NCBI GenBank assembly: GCA_000169075.1
Contig: AAVT01000001.1
Location: 633,201 to 697,200 of the forward strand
Direction: 5' to 3'
Length of the DNA stretch: 64,000 nucleotides
Source: a marine gamma proteobacterium HTCC2143
GTDB taxonomy: Bacteria > Pseudomonadota > Gammaproteobacteria > Pseudomonadales > Dasaniaceae
Position numbers and translations under genes: made by a program. Under the pieces are notes generated by a model. That model had not been told where the DNA came from and made no database searches. It saw nothing but the letters and a program-made list of their open reading frames with translations. Shown piece by piece: positions 28,556 to 38,110 of this stretch; positions within the stretch are counted from its first letter, which is position 1; every line of letters starts with the position of its first letter.

Positions 28556-29106
28556 AATGATTTTACTAATGCGCCGGCCGCTTCAGCCAGATTGCCATAG
28601 ATAACTAATCCCGGCAACGTAGATTTTTTATTGGCATCAATTGCAGCAAGTGTTTTTTTGCCCTTCCCCGTTTCTACCAATACCGGTGTACATCCTTTGG
28701 CAAGCCCGGCTTCTAGGTCGCGTAAGGAGTCTCCAATGAAAAAAGCCCCCTGCGCTGATATTCCGAGCTCTTTTTCCATAATATCAATTAGCCCTGCTTT
28801 TGGCTTGCGACAAGCACAGCCGTCATCGGGGTGATGAGGGCAATAATAAATGTTCGCTATCTTGCCGCCGGCATTTTTAACCAGCATATTGAGCTTATCA
28901 TGCATGGCGTTAAGGTCATCCAGAGAAAACAGTTGCCGCCCTATTCCCGACTGATTAGTCGCCACCACAATGGTAAAGCCTGCTTTATACAATATCCCAA
29001 TAGCTTCAATACTGCCGGGTATGGGTACCCATTCATCGACGCTTTTTATGTAGGAGTCGGAGTCTTCATTGATAACTCCATCGCGATCGAGGATTATCAG
29101 ATGCAT
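28552..29106 (-). CDS. gmhB: D-glycero-beta-D-manno-heptose-1,7-bisphosphate 7-phosphatase
   Basis: HAD-superfamily phosphatase of the LPS heptose pathway. The 184 residues have motif I ILDRDGVIN (Asp 7 and 9), ATNQSGIGRQ (motif II) and the GmhB zinc-binding loop CPHHPDDGCACRKPKAG. Motif III/IV is FFIGDSLRDLEAGLAKGC. It lies between glyS and plsC and shares overlaps of a few bases with them, so glyQ-glyS-gmhB-plsC form one operon. Confidence 0.95.
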   Translation of the reverse strand: MHLIILDRDGVINEDSDSYIKSVDEWVPIPGSIEAIGILYKAGFTIVVATNQSGIGRQLFSLDDLNAMHDKLNMLVKNAGGKIANIYYCPHHPDDGCACRKPKAGLIDIMEKELGISAQGAFFIGDSLRDLEAGLAKGCTPVLVETGKGKKTLAAIDANKKSTLPGLVIYGNLAEAAGALVKSL

Positions 29107-29107
29107 A

Positions 29108-31201
29108 TTATTTTGCCGGAACCAGTAGTGAAATATCAGCGACTTCTAAAAACAGACTGCGCAGCGATTTTAGCAACGCAAGGCGATTATTTTTCACTGA
29201 CTCCTCATCGACCATAACCATGACATTATCAAAAAACGCATCAATAGGAACACGTAGTTCAGCCAGTGAGGTAAGTGCTTCGCTGTATTGCCTGTTAGCA
29301 AAAAGCGGGGCCAATTGTTGCGCTTTTTGTTCGACTAATTCTGCTAGATTTTTTTCAGAGTCCTCTACCAGTAACGTATTGTCGACGGATCCAATAGCCG
29401 CTTGGCTGTCAAGTTTGGCGAGAATATTAGATACCCGTTTATTGGCAGCCGCGAGTGCTTGTGCCTCAGGTAGCATGCTAAACCTGTTGACAGCTTTGAC
29501 GCGTTGATCAATATCTAAAGGCTGGGATAGGCCTTTTTCTGAGACCGACATAAAGACTTCCGCGTTAATTTGTTCTTCCTCATACCAGGCTCGAAAACGT
29601 TCCGTCATATACTGTAAAACAGTCTCTACCAGATTTTCGCCAGCGGATAGATGGCTGTATTGTTGTTGTGCCTGTTTAAGCAAAACTCTTAGGTCCAGCG
29701 GTAATCTTTTCTCGACAATTATGCGCAATACACCAAGAGTGGCGCGACGCAGAGCAAAAGGGTCTTTTGAGCCGGTAGGTGGCTGACCGATACCAAATAT
29801 ACCAACAATGGTGTCTAATCTGTCCGCGAGAGCAATAGCGCATCCAGTTAAGCTCTCTGGCAGCTGATCACCGGAAAATTTTGGTAAATACTGGTCGCGA
29901 ATAGCATTTGCCACTTCTTCCTCTTCACCTTGAGCCAGCGCATAATATCGTCCAGCGATACCTTGCATTTTATCGAATTCCAATACCATATCTGATACTA
30001 GGTCGGCTTTGGAGAGCTCAGCAGCGCGGCTCGCATAGGCTCTATTGCTGCCAATAGAGTCGGCAATAGACGCCGCTAGGCCCATCATGCGCTGGGTTTT
30101 ATCGTACAGAGTGCCCAATTGAGCTTGGAAGACAATAGACTTTAATTTTTCTACGCGTGTTTCCAATGCAATTTTTTTATCGGTTTCAAAAAAGAATGCA
30201 GCGTCGCTCAGTCGGGGGCGAATGACTCGCTCGTTGCCACGAATAACCTGACTGGGATCTCGACTCACAATATTCGAAACAGTGATAAAATGTGGCATAA
30301 GATAGCCATCTTTATTTTCCACATGAAAATATTTTTGGTGCTCTTTCATTGACGAAATCAGCGCTTCGGGTGGTACTTCTAGAAAACGATTTTCGAAGCT
30401 GCCTGTTAAGGCTACAGGCCACTCAACCAATCCTGTAACTTCATTAAGAAGATCCTCATCGATTACCGCAGCTCCGCCAAGCTTTTCTCCTTCAGCGACG
30501 ACCTGCTGTCGAATCATGGCTTTGCGAGTTTCAAACGCTGGGACGATATGGCCACTATGCTCTAGCAACGTTGCATACGCAGCTGGATTTTCGATGGCCA
30601 ATGTTGTGTCGCAATGAAAACGGTGGCCTCGAGTCGTATTGCCTGCACTGAAACCCAAAATAGAACATTCAATAATGTGGCTACCCTGCATCATAACGAT
30701 CCACTGGACGGGGCGGACAAATTCAGTTCGCTCGGCACCCCAGCGCATACGTTTGGCGATAGGTAATTTATCCAATGCATCTTGAATGATTGAGGGTAGT
30801 AGCTCTGTAGCGGAGATGCCGGCTTTTAAGCTTTTGTACACTAGCTTTTCGGCTTTGCCATCATTTTCTATGTTTATATCGTCAATGCCAACACCATTTT
30901 TCTTGGCGAAAGCCGCAGCGGCTTTTGTCGGTTTTCCATCAGCATCGAAGGCGATTTTTTTCGGAGGGCCCCAGACAATAACGTCTTTCTCGGGTGTTTG
31001 GCTGTCTAAACCTGAGACAACAATGGCCAGGCGACGAGGAGTGGCGTAGCTTTGCACACCCGTGTAGCTTAACCCCGCGGTTTTGATACCAGCAGCGACC
31101 TGTGCTGTAAAGCTGTTAGACAGTTTCAGAAGTGCGGTGGGCGGTAGTTCTTCAGTGCCAATTTCTACGAGGAAATCATGTGCGTCAGATTGGTTAGACA
31201 T
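29108..31201 (-). CDS. glyS: Glycyl-tRNA synthetase beta subunit
   Basis: Beta chain of the bacterial tetrameric alpha2-beta2 GlyRS; binds tRNA-Gly. The 697 residues begin with FLVEIGTEELPPTAL, diagnostic for GlyS. It has the HD-like region (DKMQGIAGRYYALAQGE) and RLDTIVGIFGIGQPPTGSKDPFALRR. The C-terminal anticodon-binding domain ends in VNNRLALLKSLRSLF-like helices. It follows glyQ with a one-base TAATG overlap. Confidence 0.97.
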   Translation of the reverse strand: MSNQSDAHDFLVEIGTEELPPTALLKLSNSFTAQVAAGIKTAGLSYTGVQSYATPRRLAIVVSGLDSQTPEKDVIVWGPPKKIAFDADGKPTKAAAAFAKKNGVGIDDINIENDGKAEKLVYKSLKAGISATELLPSIIQDALDKLPIAKRMRWGAERTEFVRPVQWIVMMQGSHIIECSILGFSAGNTTRGHRFHCDTTLAIENPAAYATLLEHSGHIVPAFETRKAMIRQQVVAEGEKLGGAAVIDEDLLNEVTGLVEWPVALTGSFENRFLEVPPEALISSMKEHQKYFHVENKDGYLMPHFITVSNIVSRDPSQVIRGNERVIRPRLSDAAFFFETDKKIALETRVEKLKSIVFQAQLGTLYDKTQRMMGLAASIADSIGSNRAYASRAAELSKADLVSDMVLEFDKMQGIAGRYYALAQGEEEEVANAIRDQYLPKFSGDQLPESLTGCAIALADRLDTIVGIFGIGQPPTGSKDPFALRRATLGVLRIIVEKRLPLDLRVLLKQAQQQYSHLSAGENLVETVLQYMTERFRAWYEEEQINAEVFMSVSEKGLSQPLDIDQRVKAVNRFSMLPEAQALAAANKRVSNILAKLDSQAAIGSVDNTLLVEDSEKNLAELVEQKAQQLAPLFANRQYSEALTSLAELRVPIDAFFDNVMVMVDEESVKNNRLALLKSLRSLFLEVADISLLVPAK

Positions 31202-32151
31202 TATGACATCTCTCCTTCTGCGGCTAATACTTCGTTGCGTAATTTTTCCGCAGCGAGGGGGAAACCCAGTTCTTTGCGCTTGTCATAATAGCCTTGGGCA
31301 ACGCCGCGGGACAGCGCTCGAACGCGAAGGATAAAGCGTTGTCGTTCGGTAACCGATATTGCATGGCGAGCATCTAATAAATTAAATGCATGGGAAGCTT
31401 TCATGACCATTTCATACGCCGGTAGCGGCAAACCTTTTTCGGTAAGACGTCGGCTCTCGGCTTCGCAGTGGTCAAATGTTTTAAAGAGCTGTTCAACATC
31501 CGCTTCTTCAAAATTAAATGTCGACATCTCAACTTCGTTTTGATGAAACACGTCACCGTAAGTGACTTTACCTTCGGGACCATGGGTCCATACTAGATCA
31601 TAGATGCTGTCGACTCCCTGCAGATACATGGCGATGCGTTCGAGGCCGTAGGTGATCTCGCCAGTGACTGGGTAACATTCGAGCCCGCCGACTTGTTGAA
31701 AATAGGTAAATTGTGTGACTTCCATACCATTTAACCACACTTCCCAGCCCAGTCCCCAAGCGCCGAGTGTAGGCGATTCCCAATTGTCTTCGACAAAACG
31801 AACATCGTGAATAAGCGTATCTATACCTAACGCTTTTAGTGATTCCAGATACAGCTCTTGTAAGTTGGGTGGGTTTGGTTTCATGACCACCTGATATTGA
31901 AAATAATGCTGAAGCCGGTTGGGGTTCTCTCCGTAGCGTCCATCAGTTGGTCGCCGGCATGGTTGCACGTAGGCGGCGTTCCACGTCTCGGGTCCAATGG
32001 CACGGAGAAATGTTCCGGGATGGAAGGTACCAGCACCTACCTCCATATCGAGAGGTTGCAGTATAATGCAGCCCTGCTCTGCCCAATACTGCTGGAGAGT
32101 GAGTATCAGGTCTTGAAAGGTCTTGGCTTCTGAGATTTTTTGGCTGGTCAC
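31201..32151 (-). CDS. glyQ: Glycyl-tRNA synthetase alpha subunit
   Basis: Catalytic alpha chain of GlyRS. Motifs seen: [60 protein letters not shown] and [28 protein letters not shown] segments. The GTG at 32151 (reading M-T-S-Q-K) gives 316 residues, close to the usual ~303-320. An in-frame ATG at 32208 would add 19 unrelated residues and is less likely. Promoter expected in the 279-bp gap to the right. Confidence 0.96.
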   Translation of the reverse strand: MTSQKISEAKTFQDLILTLQQYWAEQGCIILQPLDMEVGAGTFHPGTFLRAIGPETWNAAYVQPCRRPTDGRYGENPNRLQHYFQYQVVMKPNPPNLQELYLESLKALGIDTLIHDVRFVEDNWESPTLGAWGLGWEVWLNGMEVTQFTYFQQVGGLECYPVTGEITYGLERIAMYLQGVDSIYDLVWTHGPEGKVTYGDVFHQNEVEMSTFNFEEADVEQLFKTFDHCEAESRRLTEKGLPLPAYEMVMKASHAFNLLDARHAISVTERQRFILRVRALSRGVAQGYYDKRKELGFPLAAEKLRNEVLAAEGEMS

Positions 32152-32430
32152 AATTCTGCTCTTATCCGTTCGATTACTACATAATGGTAAGCCGTCATGC
32201 CGCAGCATGGCAACGGTTTCACATTATACAGCCAGTTGCTCTCTCTATTCTATCGAATGACGCGAAACAGCTGTCACCTATTCCTGATTAGCAACGAACA
32301 CGGTATGATTTTGTCGCCTGGTTAACGGTGAAAGAGGATTGTCTCTGGATTGCGGATGGCCAATAGAGCAAGATAGAGAAATAGGAGATGACAATGACGA
32401 CAATAACGAGCACATGAAGGGTAGGTATTA
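32152..32430. promoter_or_regulatory. Divergent promoter region glyQ / LpxL-like gene, with a possible leader peptide
   Basis: No full gene. AGGAG (32383-32387) precedes ATG 32394, which opens an 8-codon frame (MTTITST then TGA at 32415-32417). ATG 32388 is in frame but too close to AGGAG. The stop lies 13 bp before the downstream start, suggesting translational coupling or chance. Confidence 0.3.
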
Positions 32431-33321
32431 ATGAACATCGTTTCCTATCGACTGTTGGCAGGCTTTTTTCGACTTATATCGTGGGTGCCACTTAGATTAT
32501 TGCGGGTGGCCGGTAAACTATTGGGTAATATTCTGTGGGCGTTGAATGGTCGAGCCCGCCAAACCAGTGAGAAAAATATTCAAGTATGTTTTCCACAGAT
32601 GGACAAAAATCAACAATCTAGGCTGGTCCGACATAGTATGCAGCATCTGGGCATCACCGCTTTGGAAATGGCTTATGTTTGGTGCAGGTCACCGCAGACA
32701 AACTTGTCTCGAATTATGCAGGTAACTGGTCAGGAGCATCTCTCCGCGGCAGTAGCCGAAGGCCGGGGGGTCATTGTATTAGCCCCCCATTTGGGAAACT
32801 GGGAATTTATCGGTCCCTACTTAGGCCTACACTATCAAGCGACGCTTATGTATCAGCCAGCTAAAAGACCTGCATTAAATAAAATTATTTTTGACGCTCG
32901 TGAAAACACGGGCGCCAAACTTGTGCCGACGAATACCAGTGGTGTTAAAGCGCAGTGGCGAGCTTTGAAGAAGGGTGGTGTTGTCGGTATTTTGCCCGAT
33001 CAAGAGCCACCTGTTGAAAGTGGCGCTTACGCGCCGTTTTTTGGTATTCCGACGTTGACTCCTACAATGACTTTTAGCTTGCTGAGTCGGACTGGTGCCA
33101 GGGTCGTTATGGCTTATGCAAAACGGATAGAGGGGACGGGTGATTTTGTTTTGGTGATTGAGCCTGCGGACGAAGGCATCTATTCTTCCGATGTTCAAGT
33201 GTCATTGGCAGCCATGAATGCTGGTATTGAGCGATGTATAATGGCCGCGCCCGAGCAGTATCAGTGGGAATACAAACGCTTTAAGCGACGGCCAGATGGC
33301 AACAAGAAATTTTATCCGTAA
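32431..33321 (+). CDS. LpxL/HtrB-type lipid A acyltransferase
   Basis: Inner-membrane acyltransferase that adds a secondary acyl chain to lipid A. The 296 residues have an N-terminal membrane helix (about 8-37), RQTSEKNIQVCFP, and the catalytic H-x4-E motif APHLGNWEF (H120, E125). KKGGVVGILPDQEPP, an FGIPTLTPT loop and the C-terminal QYQWEYKRFKRRPDG also match the LpxL/LpxM group. An AGG lies 7 nt before the ATG. It corresponds by position to the lauroyl acyltransferase near glyQ in Pseudomonas; the exact acyl donor is not predictable. Confidence 0.92.
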   Translation: MNIVSYRLLAGFFRLISWVPLRLLRVAGKLLGNILWALNGRARQTSEKNIQVCFPQMDKNQQSRLVRHSMQHLGITALEMAYVWCRSPQTNLSRIMQVTGQEHLSAAVAEGRGVIVLAPHLGNWEFIGPYLGLHYQATLMYQPAKRPALNKIIFDARENTGAKLVPTNTSGVKAQWRALKKGGVVGILPDQEPPVESGAYAPFFGIPTLTPTMTFSLLSRTGARVVMAYAKRIEGTGDFVLVIEPADEGIYSSDVQVSLAAMNAGIERCIMAAPEQYQWEYKRFKRRPDGNKKFYP

Positions 33322-33339
33322 AACTAGCGAGGTTTTTAA

Positions 33340-34143
33340 GTGGTATTTGGGAAAATTATAGGAGGCTTGCTGGGCTACTCCTCAGCGGGCGTATTTGGGG
33401 CTGTTGTTGGTGTCATTGTAGGCCACTTCTTTGATAAGGGTATCGGCCAAGCGATGGGGTTCGACTACGGTGCAGACAGGGCTCGGCTGCAGCGGCTTTT
33501 CTTTGAAACGACCTTTAGCATCATGGGGCATCTCGCCAAGTCTGATGGGCGCATCAGTAAAGAGGAAGTCTCACAGGCAGAAAGTTTGATGGAGCGGCTG
33601 GGATTGACCCCCGAGCATCGAAAAGAGGCTATTAGTCTTTTTAAAGCGGGCAGTGAAGAAGAGTTTCAATTGGAGCCGATTATAGCCACGTTCATCAATG
33701 AGGGAGGACGTCAGCACAACCTGCCTATTTTACTGTTAGAATTTTTGTTCAGCATTGCGATGGCAGATGGCGAGCTGCACGCTGCAGAAAAAGATATTTT
33801 AGGTCGCACCGCAGGTTTTTTAGGGATAGGCAATCGCCAGTTCGAACAGCTGCTAGCGATGCTGACCGCTCAGCAAAGCTTCAACGGTGGCCAATATCAG
33901 GGTTACCAGCAAGGCTCACAACGGGCTTCGATTGACGAACTCGGAAATGCTTATCAAGCCCTTGGTGTTACCAGCAGCGAAAGTGATCGTGAGATTAAGA
34001 AGGCCTATCGTAAGCTGATGAGTCAGCACCATCCTGACAAGCTGATCGCTCAAGGTGTTCCAGAAGATATGATCAAAGTTGGCACCGAAAAAGCTCAGGA
34101 AATTCAAGCAGCCTACGATCTCATTAAGACCTCTAGAAAATAA
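33340..34143 (+). CDS. djlA: DjlA, membrane-anchored co-chaperone
   Basis: J-domain co-chaperone of DnaK at the inner membrane. The 267 residues start at GTG 33340. A glycine-rich membrane segment (about 5-30) is followed by a TerB-like helical domain with two SDGxI/ADGEL acidic motifs (SDGRIS at 68-73 and ADGELHAAE at 142-150). A Gln-rich linker (184-195) leads to a C-terminal J domain with the HPD motif at 231-233. It lies 18 bp after the LpxL-like gene and is likely cotranscribed. Confidence 0.95.
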   Translation: MVFGKIIGGLLGYSSAGVFGAVVGVIVGHFFDKGIGQAMGFDYGADRARLQRLFFETTFSIMGHLAKSDGRISKEEVSQAESLMERLGLTPEHRKEAISLFKAGSEEEFQLEPIIATFINEGGRQHNLPILLLEFLFSIAMADGELHAAEKDILGRTAGFLGIGNRQFEQLLAMLTAQQSFNGGQYQGYQQGSQRASIDELGNAYQALGVTSSESDREIKKAYRKLMSQHHPDKLIAQGVPEDMIKVGTEKAQEIQAAYDLIKTSRK

Positions 34144-34166
34144 TAGAGGGACTAAGGAGTCTTATT

Positions 34167-34586
34167 ATGAAAATACCTAGTGTGACAATGACGTATTTAC
34201 TTTTGGTATTAATAGTAGCCTGCTCCGATATAAAGAGTGGCGCAGTGGTGACATCGGCAGAACTGATGAGTCGCATTAGCGACAACTCGGCTCCGATTAT
34301 TTTAGATGTGCGATCTGAGCAAGAATTTCGACGTGGCCGTGTGCCAGGCGCCATCAATATCCCCTTCGGTGACCATCAACAGTTATTGTTATCATTGAAT
34401 CTTGCGAAAACTAGCGAGGTAGTGGTTTATTGTGAAGGCGGAGGTCGAGCAGAAAAAATGGGGGACCATATGCAACAACAAGGATTTTCTGAAGTTCGAC
34501 ATCTGCAAGGCAATATGAATAAATGGCGTAAGGAGGCGCTGCCTGCAGAGTCCGGTGTTACCACCGTCAAAAGTTCGCGCGAGTAG
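34167..34586 (+). CDS. Rhodanese-domain lipoprotein
   Basis: A 139-residue protein with a lipoprotein signal (TYLLLVLIVAC, lipidated Cys 19) and one rhodanese domain: PIILDVRSEQEFRRGRVPGAINIPFG and active-site loop VVYCEGGGRAEK, with catalytic Cys 89. A sulfur-transferase or redox role in the periplasm is likely; the partner is unknown. It starts 23 bp after djlA and converges with the methyltransferase gene. Confidence 0.85.
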   Translation: MKIPSVTMTYLLLVLIVACSDIKSGAVVTSAELMSRISDNSAPIILDVRSEQEFRRGRVPGAINIPFGDHQQLLLSLNLAKTSEVVVYCEGGGRAEKMGDHMQQQGFSEVRHLQGNMNKWRKEALPAESGVTTVKSSRE

Positions 34587-34591
34587 CCTAT

Positions 34592-35173
34592 TTAAAAGGG
34601 CTTTCTACCAATAAAGTAACTAAAATCCCTGAGTCCTTGATCCAATCTTCCTATCATACGATCTTCTCGATAAAAGACCACTTCTAAGGGTGATAGTAAG
34701 TTCAGTAATTCGTTGTTGGCGAGAAGAAAGTCAGGGTTAGACGGTCCTTTTTTACTGAGTTTTTCTTGGTTAAACGTTTGATAAAACAACAACCCTCCCG
34801 GCAACAGCGCATCAATCAGCGCCGGCATGATAGGTCTGTATAAGAATTGGCTGACAACAATAATGTCGAAACTGTTTTCTTCCGGTGGGTGTTGTTCTAT
34901 CTCCCGATGCTGGGTTGTGATACTAAACTGTTGACGAGTGGCAAATAAAGTTAGTTTTTTCAAGGCCACAGAGGAGCAATCCCATGCATGACTTTCTAGT
35001 CCCTGGGCTGCCAAAAAGAGCGCATTTGCGCCTAGCCCACAGGCCAAATCAAGACTGCGACCAGTAGTTGGTAAAAGATAACTATGGTTTTGCAATAACC
35101 AGCAGGGATTTCCAGGGTCGTTACTATGTTGATAACGCTGGTCCCATTTTTTTTGCACAGGACTCATTGTCAT
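34592..35173 (-). CDS. Class I SAM-dependent methyltransferase (TehB-like)
   Basis: A 193-residue methyltransferase starting at MTMSPVQKKWDQRYQ. Its SAM-binding motif is SLDLACGLGANALFLAAQG, with an acidic WDCSSVALKKL motif II and DIIVVSQFLYRPIMPALIDALLPGGLLFYQTF in motif IV-V. This layout matches small TehB/UbiE-like methyltransferases. ATG 35173 overlaps the trkH stop (ATGA), so it is translationally coupled; a longer frame from 35257 lies inside trkH and is not used. The substrate is unknown. Confidence 0.85.
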   Translation of the reverse strand: MTMSPVQKKWDQRYQHSNDPGNPCWLLQNHSYLLPTTGRSLDLACGLGANALFLAAQGLESHAWDCSSVALKKLTLFATRQQFSITTQHREIEQHPPEENSFDIIVVSQFLYRPIMPALIDALLPGGLLFYQTFNQEKLSKKGPSNPDFLLANNELLNLLSPLEVVFYREDRMIGRLDQGLRDFSYFIGRKPF

Positions 35174-36618
35174 TGGCGCCAAAATGCCGGGGTGAATAGC
35201 ACTAGCAAGGTGAAAATTTCGAGCCGCCCTAGCAACATGGAAAAGCATAAAATCCATTTTGCCGAGGAGCTGATATTCCCATAGTGAGCAGCGACGTCTC
35301 CGAGTCCTGGTCCTAAGTTATTGATGGATGCTACGACGGCTGAAAATGCCGTTGTATAGTCTAGACCGGTGCCCATTAATAAAATCAGTATTAGAATAAA
35401 AGCGAACACATAAACTGCAAAAAACCCCCACACGGCGCTGACGACTTTAGCCTCTACACGCCGGTTGCCAACCTTGAGTGGGATAACGGCATTGGGGTGC
35501 ACTAACTGTGATAATTCGCGGACACCTTGTTTAGCCATTAACATTATTCTGACCGCCTTCATGCCGCCCCCTGTCGATCCTCCGCAGCCTCCCATAAAAG
35601 AAAGCAGCAGTAATAACAGTGGCAGAAAACTGGGCCAGGCAGAGAATTCAGCGGTGGTGAAGCCGGCAGTGGTCGCGATAGAAATAGTCTGAAATAGCCC
35701 ATGAATTAAGCCATCGCCAAGATCATAAGTCCCTACCAAAATGAGGTAGGTGATAACAATGATAGAGGCCCCAAAAATAGTGTAGGCATAAAAGCGGCTT
35801 TCAGAGTCGCGCACGTAGTGGATGTAATTGTTGTGGCGCAGGGCTTGAAAGTGAAGTGCAAAATTGATGCCGGCTACCATCATATAAAGTGAAGCAATTA
35901 ACATGATAGCAGGGCTATCAAAATAACCAATGCTGGCGTCATGGGTGGAAAAACCGCCTATGGCGATAGTAGAAAATGCATGGCAAATAGCGTCGAACCC
36001 CGACATACCAGCCATCCAATAAGCTAGCCCACACGTGACTGTTAGTATTACATAAATAAAAAACAATGCTTTTGCGGTTTCGGTAATCCGGGGTGTTAAT
36101 TTGCTGTCTTTAATTGGCCCCGGTGTCTCCGCACGGTAGAGCTGCATGCCACCCACACCTAACATGGGTAAGATAGCGACAGCGATTACGATAATGCCAA
36201 TTCCGCCTAACCATTGCAGTTGCTGGCGATAAAAAAGAATTGATTTTGGAAGATCATCAAGCCCTGTTATTACCGTCGCTCCCGTGGTTGTTAATCCAGA
36301 CAACGACTCAAATACGGCATCACTAACGCTGAGCTCAGGATTCGGACTGAGTAAAAAAGGTAGCGCTCCAAATAAGCCTAGGACTATCCAGAATAAAGAG
36401 GTAATGAGAAAGCCATCACGCGTTCGCAGATCTCCTTTTTCTTTTGCGAAAGGGATCCACATCAATGCACCGCTCGCAACGGTAATAGCAAAAGACGTTA
36501 GAAATGCGGGATAAGCACCATCACCGTACCAAAATGAAACGAGAAGAGGTGTTGATAGCGTTAAACTGAACACCATCAACAGCATTCCAAGAATTCTAAA
36601 AATGAGCCTTATGTGCAT
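35170..36618 (-). CDS. trkH: TrkH, potassium uptake channel subunit
   Basis: Membrane subunit of the Trk K+ uptake system, 482 residues with about ten hydrophobic helices and four P-loop-like repeats. The first selectivity-filter element is ESLSGLTTTGATVI. Others are HAFSTIAIGGFSTHD, TISIATTAGFTTAEF and ASINNLGPGLGD. GGSTGGGMKAVRIM is the intracellular gate region. It forms an operon with trkA upstream (12-bp gap) and the methyltransferase downstream. Confidence 0.97.
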   Translation of the reverse strand: MHIRLIFRILGMLLMVFSLTLSTPLLVSFWYGDGAYPAFLTSFAITVASGALMWIPFAKEKGDLRTRDGFLITSLFWIVLGLFGALPFLLSPNPELSVSDAVFESLSGLTTTGATVITGLDDLPKSILFYRQQLQWLGGIGIIVIAVAILPMLGVGGMQLYRAETPGPIKDSKLTPRITETAKALFFIYVILTVTCGLAYWMAGMSGFDAICHAFSTIAIGGFSTHDASIGYFDSPAIMLIASLYMMVAGINFALHFQALRHNNYIHYVRDSESRFYAYTIFGASIIVITYLILVGTYDLGDGLIHGLFQTISIATTAGFTTAEFSAWPSFLPLLLLLLSFMGGCGGSTGGGMKAVRIMLMAKQGVRELSQLVHPNAVIPLKVGNRRVEAKVVSAVWGFFAVYVFAFILILILLMGTGLDYTTAFSAVVASINNLGPGLGDVAAHYGNISSSAKWILCFSMLLGRLEIFTLLVLFTPAFWRQ

Positions 36619-36630
36619 TGATGATGCTCG

Positions 36631-38004
36631 TTAGAAAAAACTGAAACCAACTTGAAACAGACGTTCAACTTGTTTGATTTTTGTTTTGTCGGTAAGGAAG
36701 ACGATTAGATGATCTTCGGGCTCGACAACCAAGTAGCGATGAGCAATTAGAACTTCATCACCCCGGACAATAGCTCCAATAGAGGATCCCGGGATCTTTT
36801 CAATTTCATCGAGTCTTTTGCCAATGACCTTTGACGACCGCGCGTCACCATGAGCGATAATTTCTAAAGCTTCGGCAGCACCGCGACGCAGAGAATGAAC
36901 GTTAATAATATCGCCACGACGGACATGAGTTAATAAGCTACCCATGGTTATTTGCTGTGGGGAAATAGCGATGTCTATGTCTCCCCCCTGAACCAAATCG
37001 ACATAGGTAGGGTTGGCTATTAGTGTAATGACTTTTCTGGCCCCCATCCGCTTTGCTAACATCGATGACATGATGTTTGCCTCATCATCGTTGGTTAATG
37101 CGCAGAAAACATCAACATCCTCGATGTTTTCTGCGATCAGCAGTTCACGGTCAGAGGCATTGCCGTTTAGGACAATTGTTTTACGCAAGGTTTCAGACAG
37201 CTCACGACAGCGGGCATAGCTTCGCTCGATAATTTTAACGCGGTATTGATCTTCGATGGCGTCCGCCAGACGCACACCAATATTGCCGCCGCCGGCAATA
37301 AGAATACGCTTATAGGGGTTGTCGAGGCGCCTTAATTCACTCATGACTGGCATGATGTCCTCTTTAGCGGCGATGAAAAACACCTCATCATCGGCCTCTA
37401 CCACGGTATCTTTAGTCGGCATAATCGCGCTATCACGACGAAAGATGGCGGCTACTCGGGTATTTACATTGGGCATGTGACTGCGAATTTCTCGCAGTTC
37501 ATTGCCCACCATTGGCCCACCATAATAAGCGCGAACGGCTGCAAGCTGCACTTTGCCGCCGGCGAAGTCCAATACCTGCAAGGCGCCTGGATGTTCAATC
37601 AGACGGTGAATATAGCGAGTGACTAGCAACTCAGGGCTTATAATCACGTCTATGGGTATAGCGTCGTTGTTAAAGAGCGAGCGCTGTTCAAGATAGGCTT
37701 TTGAGCGAATTCGGGAAATTTTCGTTGGTGTTCGAAACAGGGAGTAAGCGACCTGACAGGCAACCATATTGATCTCGTCAGAATTGGTGACAGCTATCAG
37801 TAAGTCGGCATCTTCGGCACCTGCGCGCAAGAGGACATCGGGGTTGGACGCCTGCCCGGCTACTGTTCCTATATCTAGTCGGTCCTGAAGCTCTCGCAGC
37901 CGGTCGCCATTAATATCGACAAGCGTAATATCGTTTTGTTCATCGGCTAAATGCTCAGCCAATGATGCCCCAACCTGTCCGGCTCCGAGAATTATTATTT
38001 TCAT
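36631..38004 (-). CDS. trkA: TrkA, cytosolic NAD(H)-binding regulator of Trk
   Basis: Peripheral ring-forming regulator of TrkH. The 457 residues contain two tandem RCK units: the first Rossmann motif [17 protein letters not shown], and the second [17 protein letters not shown] near residue 232. Each is followed by a TrkA-C domain ([22 protein letters not shown] at the end). Nucleotide binding gates K+ flux. It lies upstream of trkH and downstream of rsmB in the leftward fmt-rsmB-trkA-trkH block. Confidence 0.97.
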   Translation of the reverse strand: MKIIILGAGQVGASLAEHLADEQNDITLVDINGDRLRELQDRLDIGTVAGQASNPDVLLRAGAEDADLLIAVTNSDEINMVACQVAYSLFRTPTKISRIRSKAYLEQRSLFNNDAIPIDVIISPELLVTRYIHRLIEHPGALQVLDFAGGKVQLAAVRAYYGGPMVGNELREIRSHMPNVNTRVAAIFRRDSAIMPTKDTVVEADDEVFFIAAKEDIMPVMSELRRLDNPYKRILIAGGGNIGVRLADAIEDQYRVKIIERSYARCRELSETLRKTIVLNGNASDRELLIAENIEDVDVFCALTNDDEANIMSSMLAKRMGARKVITLIANPTYVDLVQGGDIDIAISPQQITMGSLLTHVRRGDIINVHSLRRGAAEALEIIAHGDARSSKVIGKRLDEIEKIPGSSIGAIVRGDEVLIAHRYLVVEPEDHLIVFLTDKTKIKQVERLFQVGFSFF

Positions 38005-38110
38005 GGTGTTGTCGTTTCTTAAGTTCGCAAAACCCCGGATGGTTGTACTACGGAGCTGAATACAATGACTACCCTTGATTGTATGTGGTTATTGGCCAAA
38101 GGCCATTAAT

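Noticed and set aside
31978..31991. parS-like GTTCCACGTCTCGG inside glyQ
   Set aside because: Only the left half matches; the right half of the palindrome is missing, so it is coding sequence only.
32152..32208. ATG 32208 as the glyQ start
   Set aside because: It adds 19 residues with no likeness to GlyQ; GTG 32151 gives the expected N-terminus.
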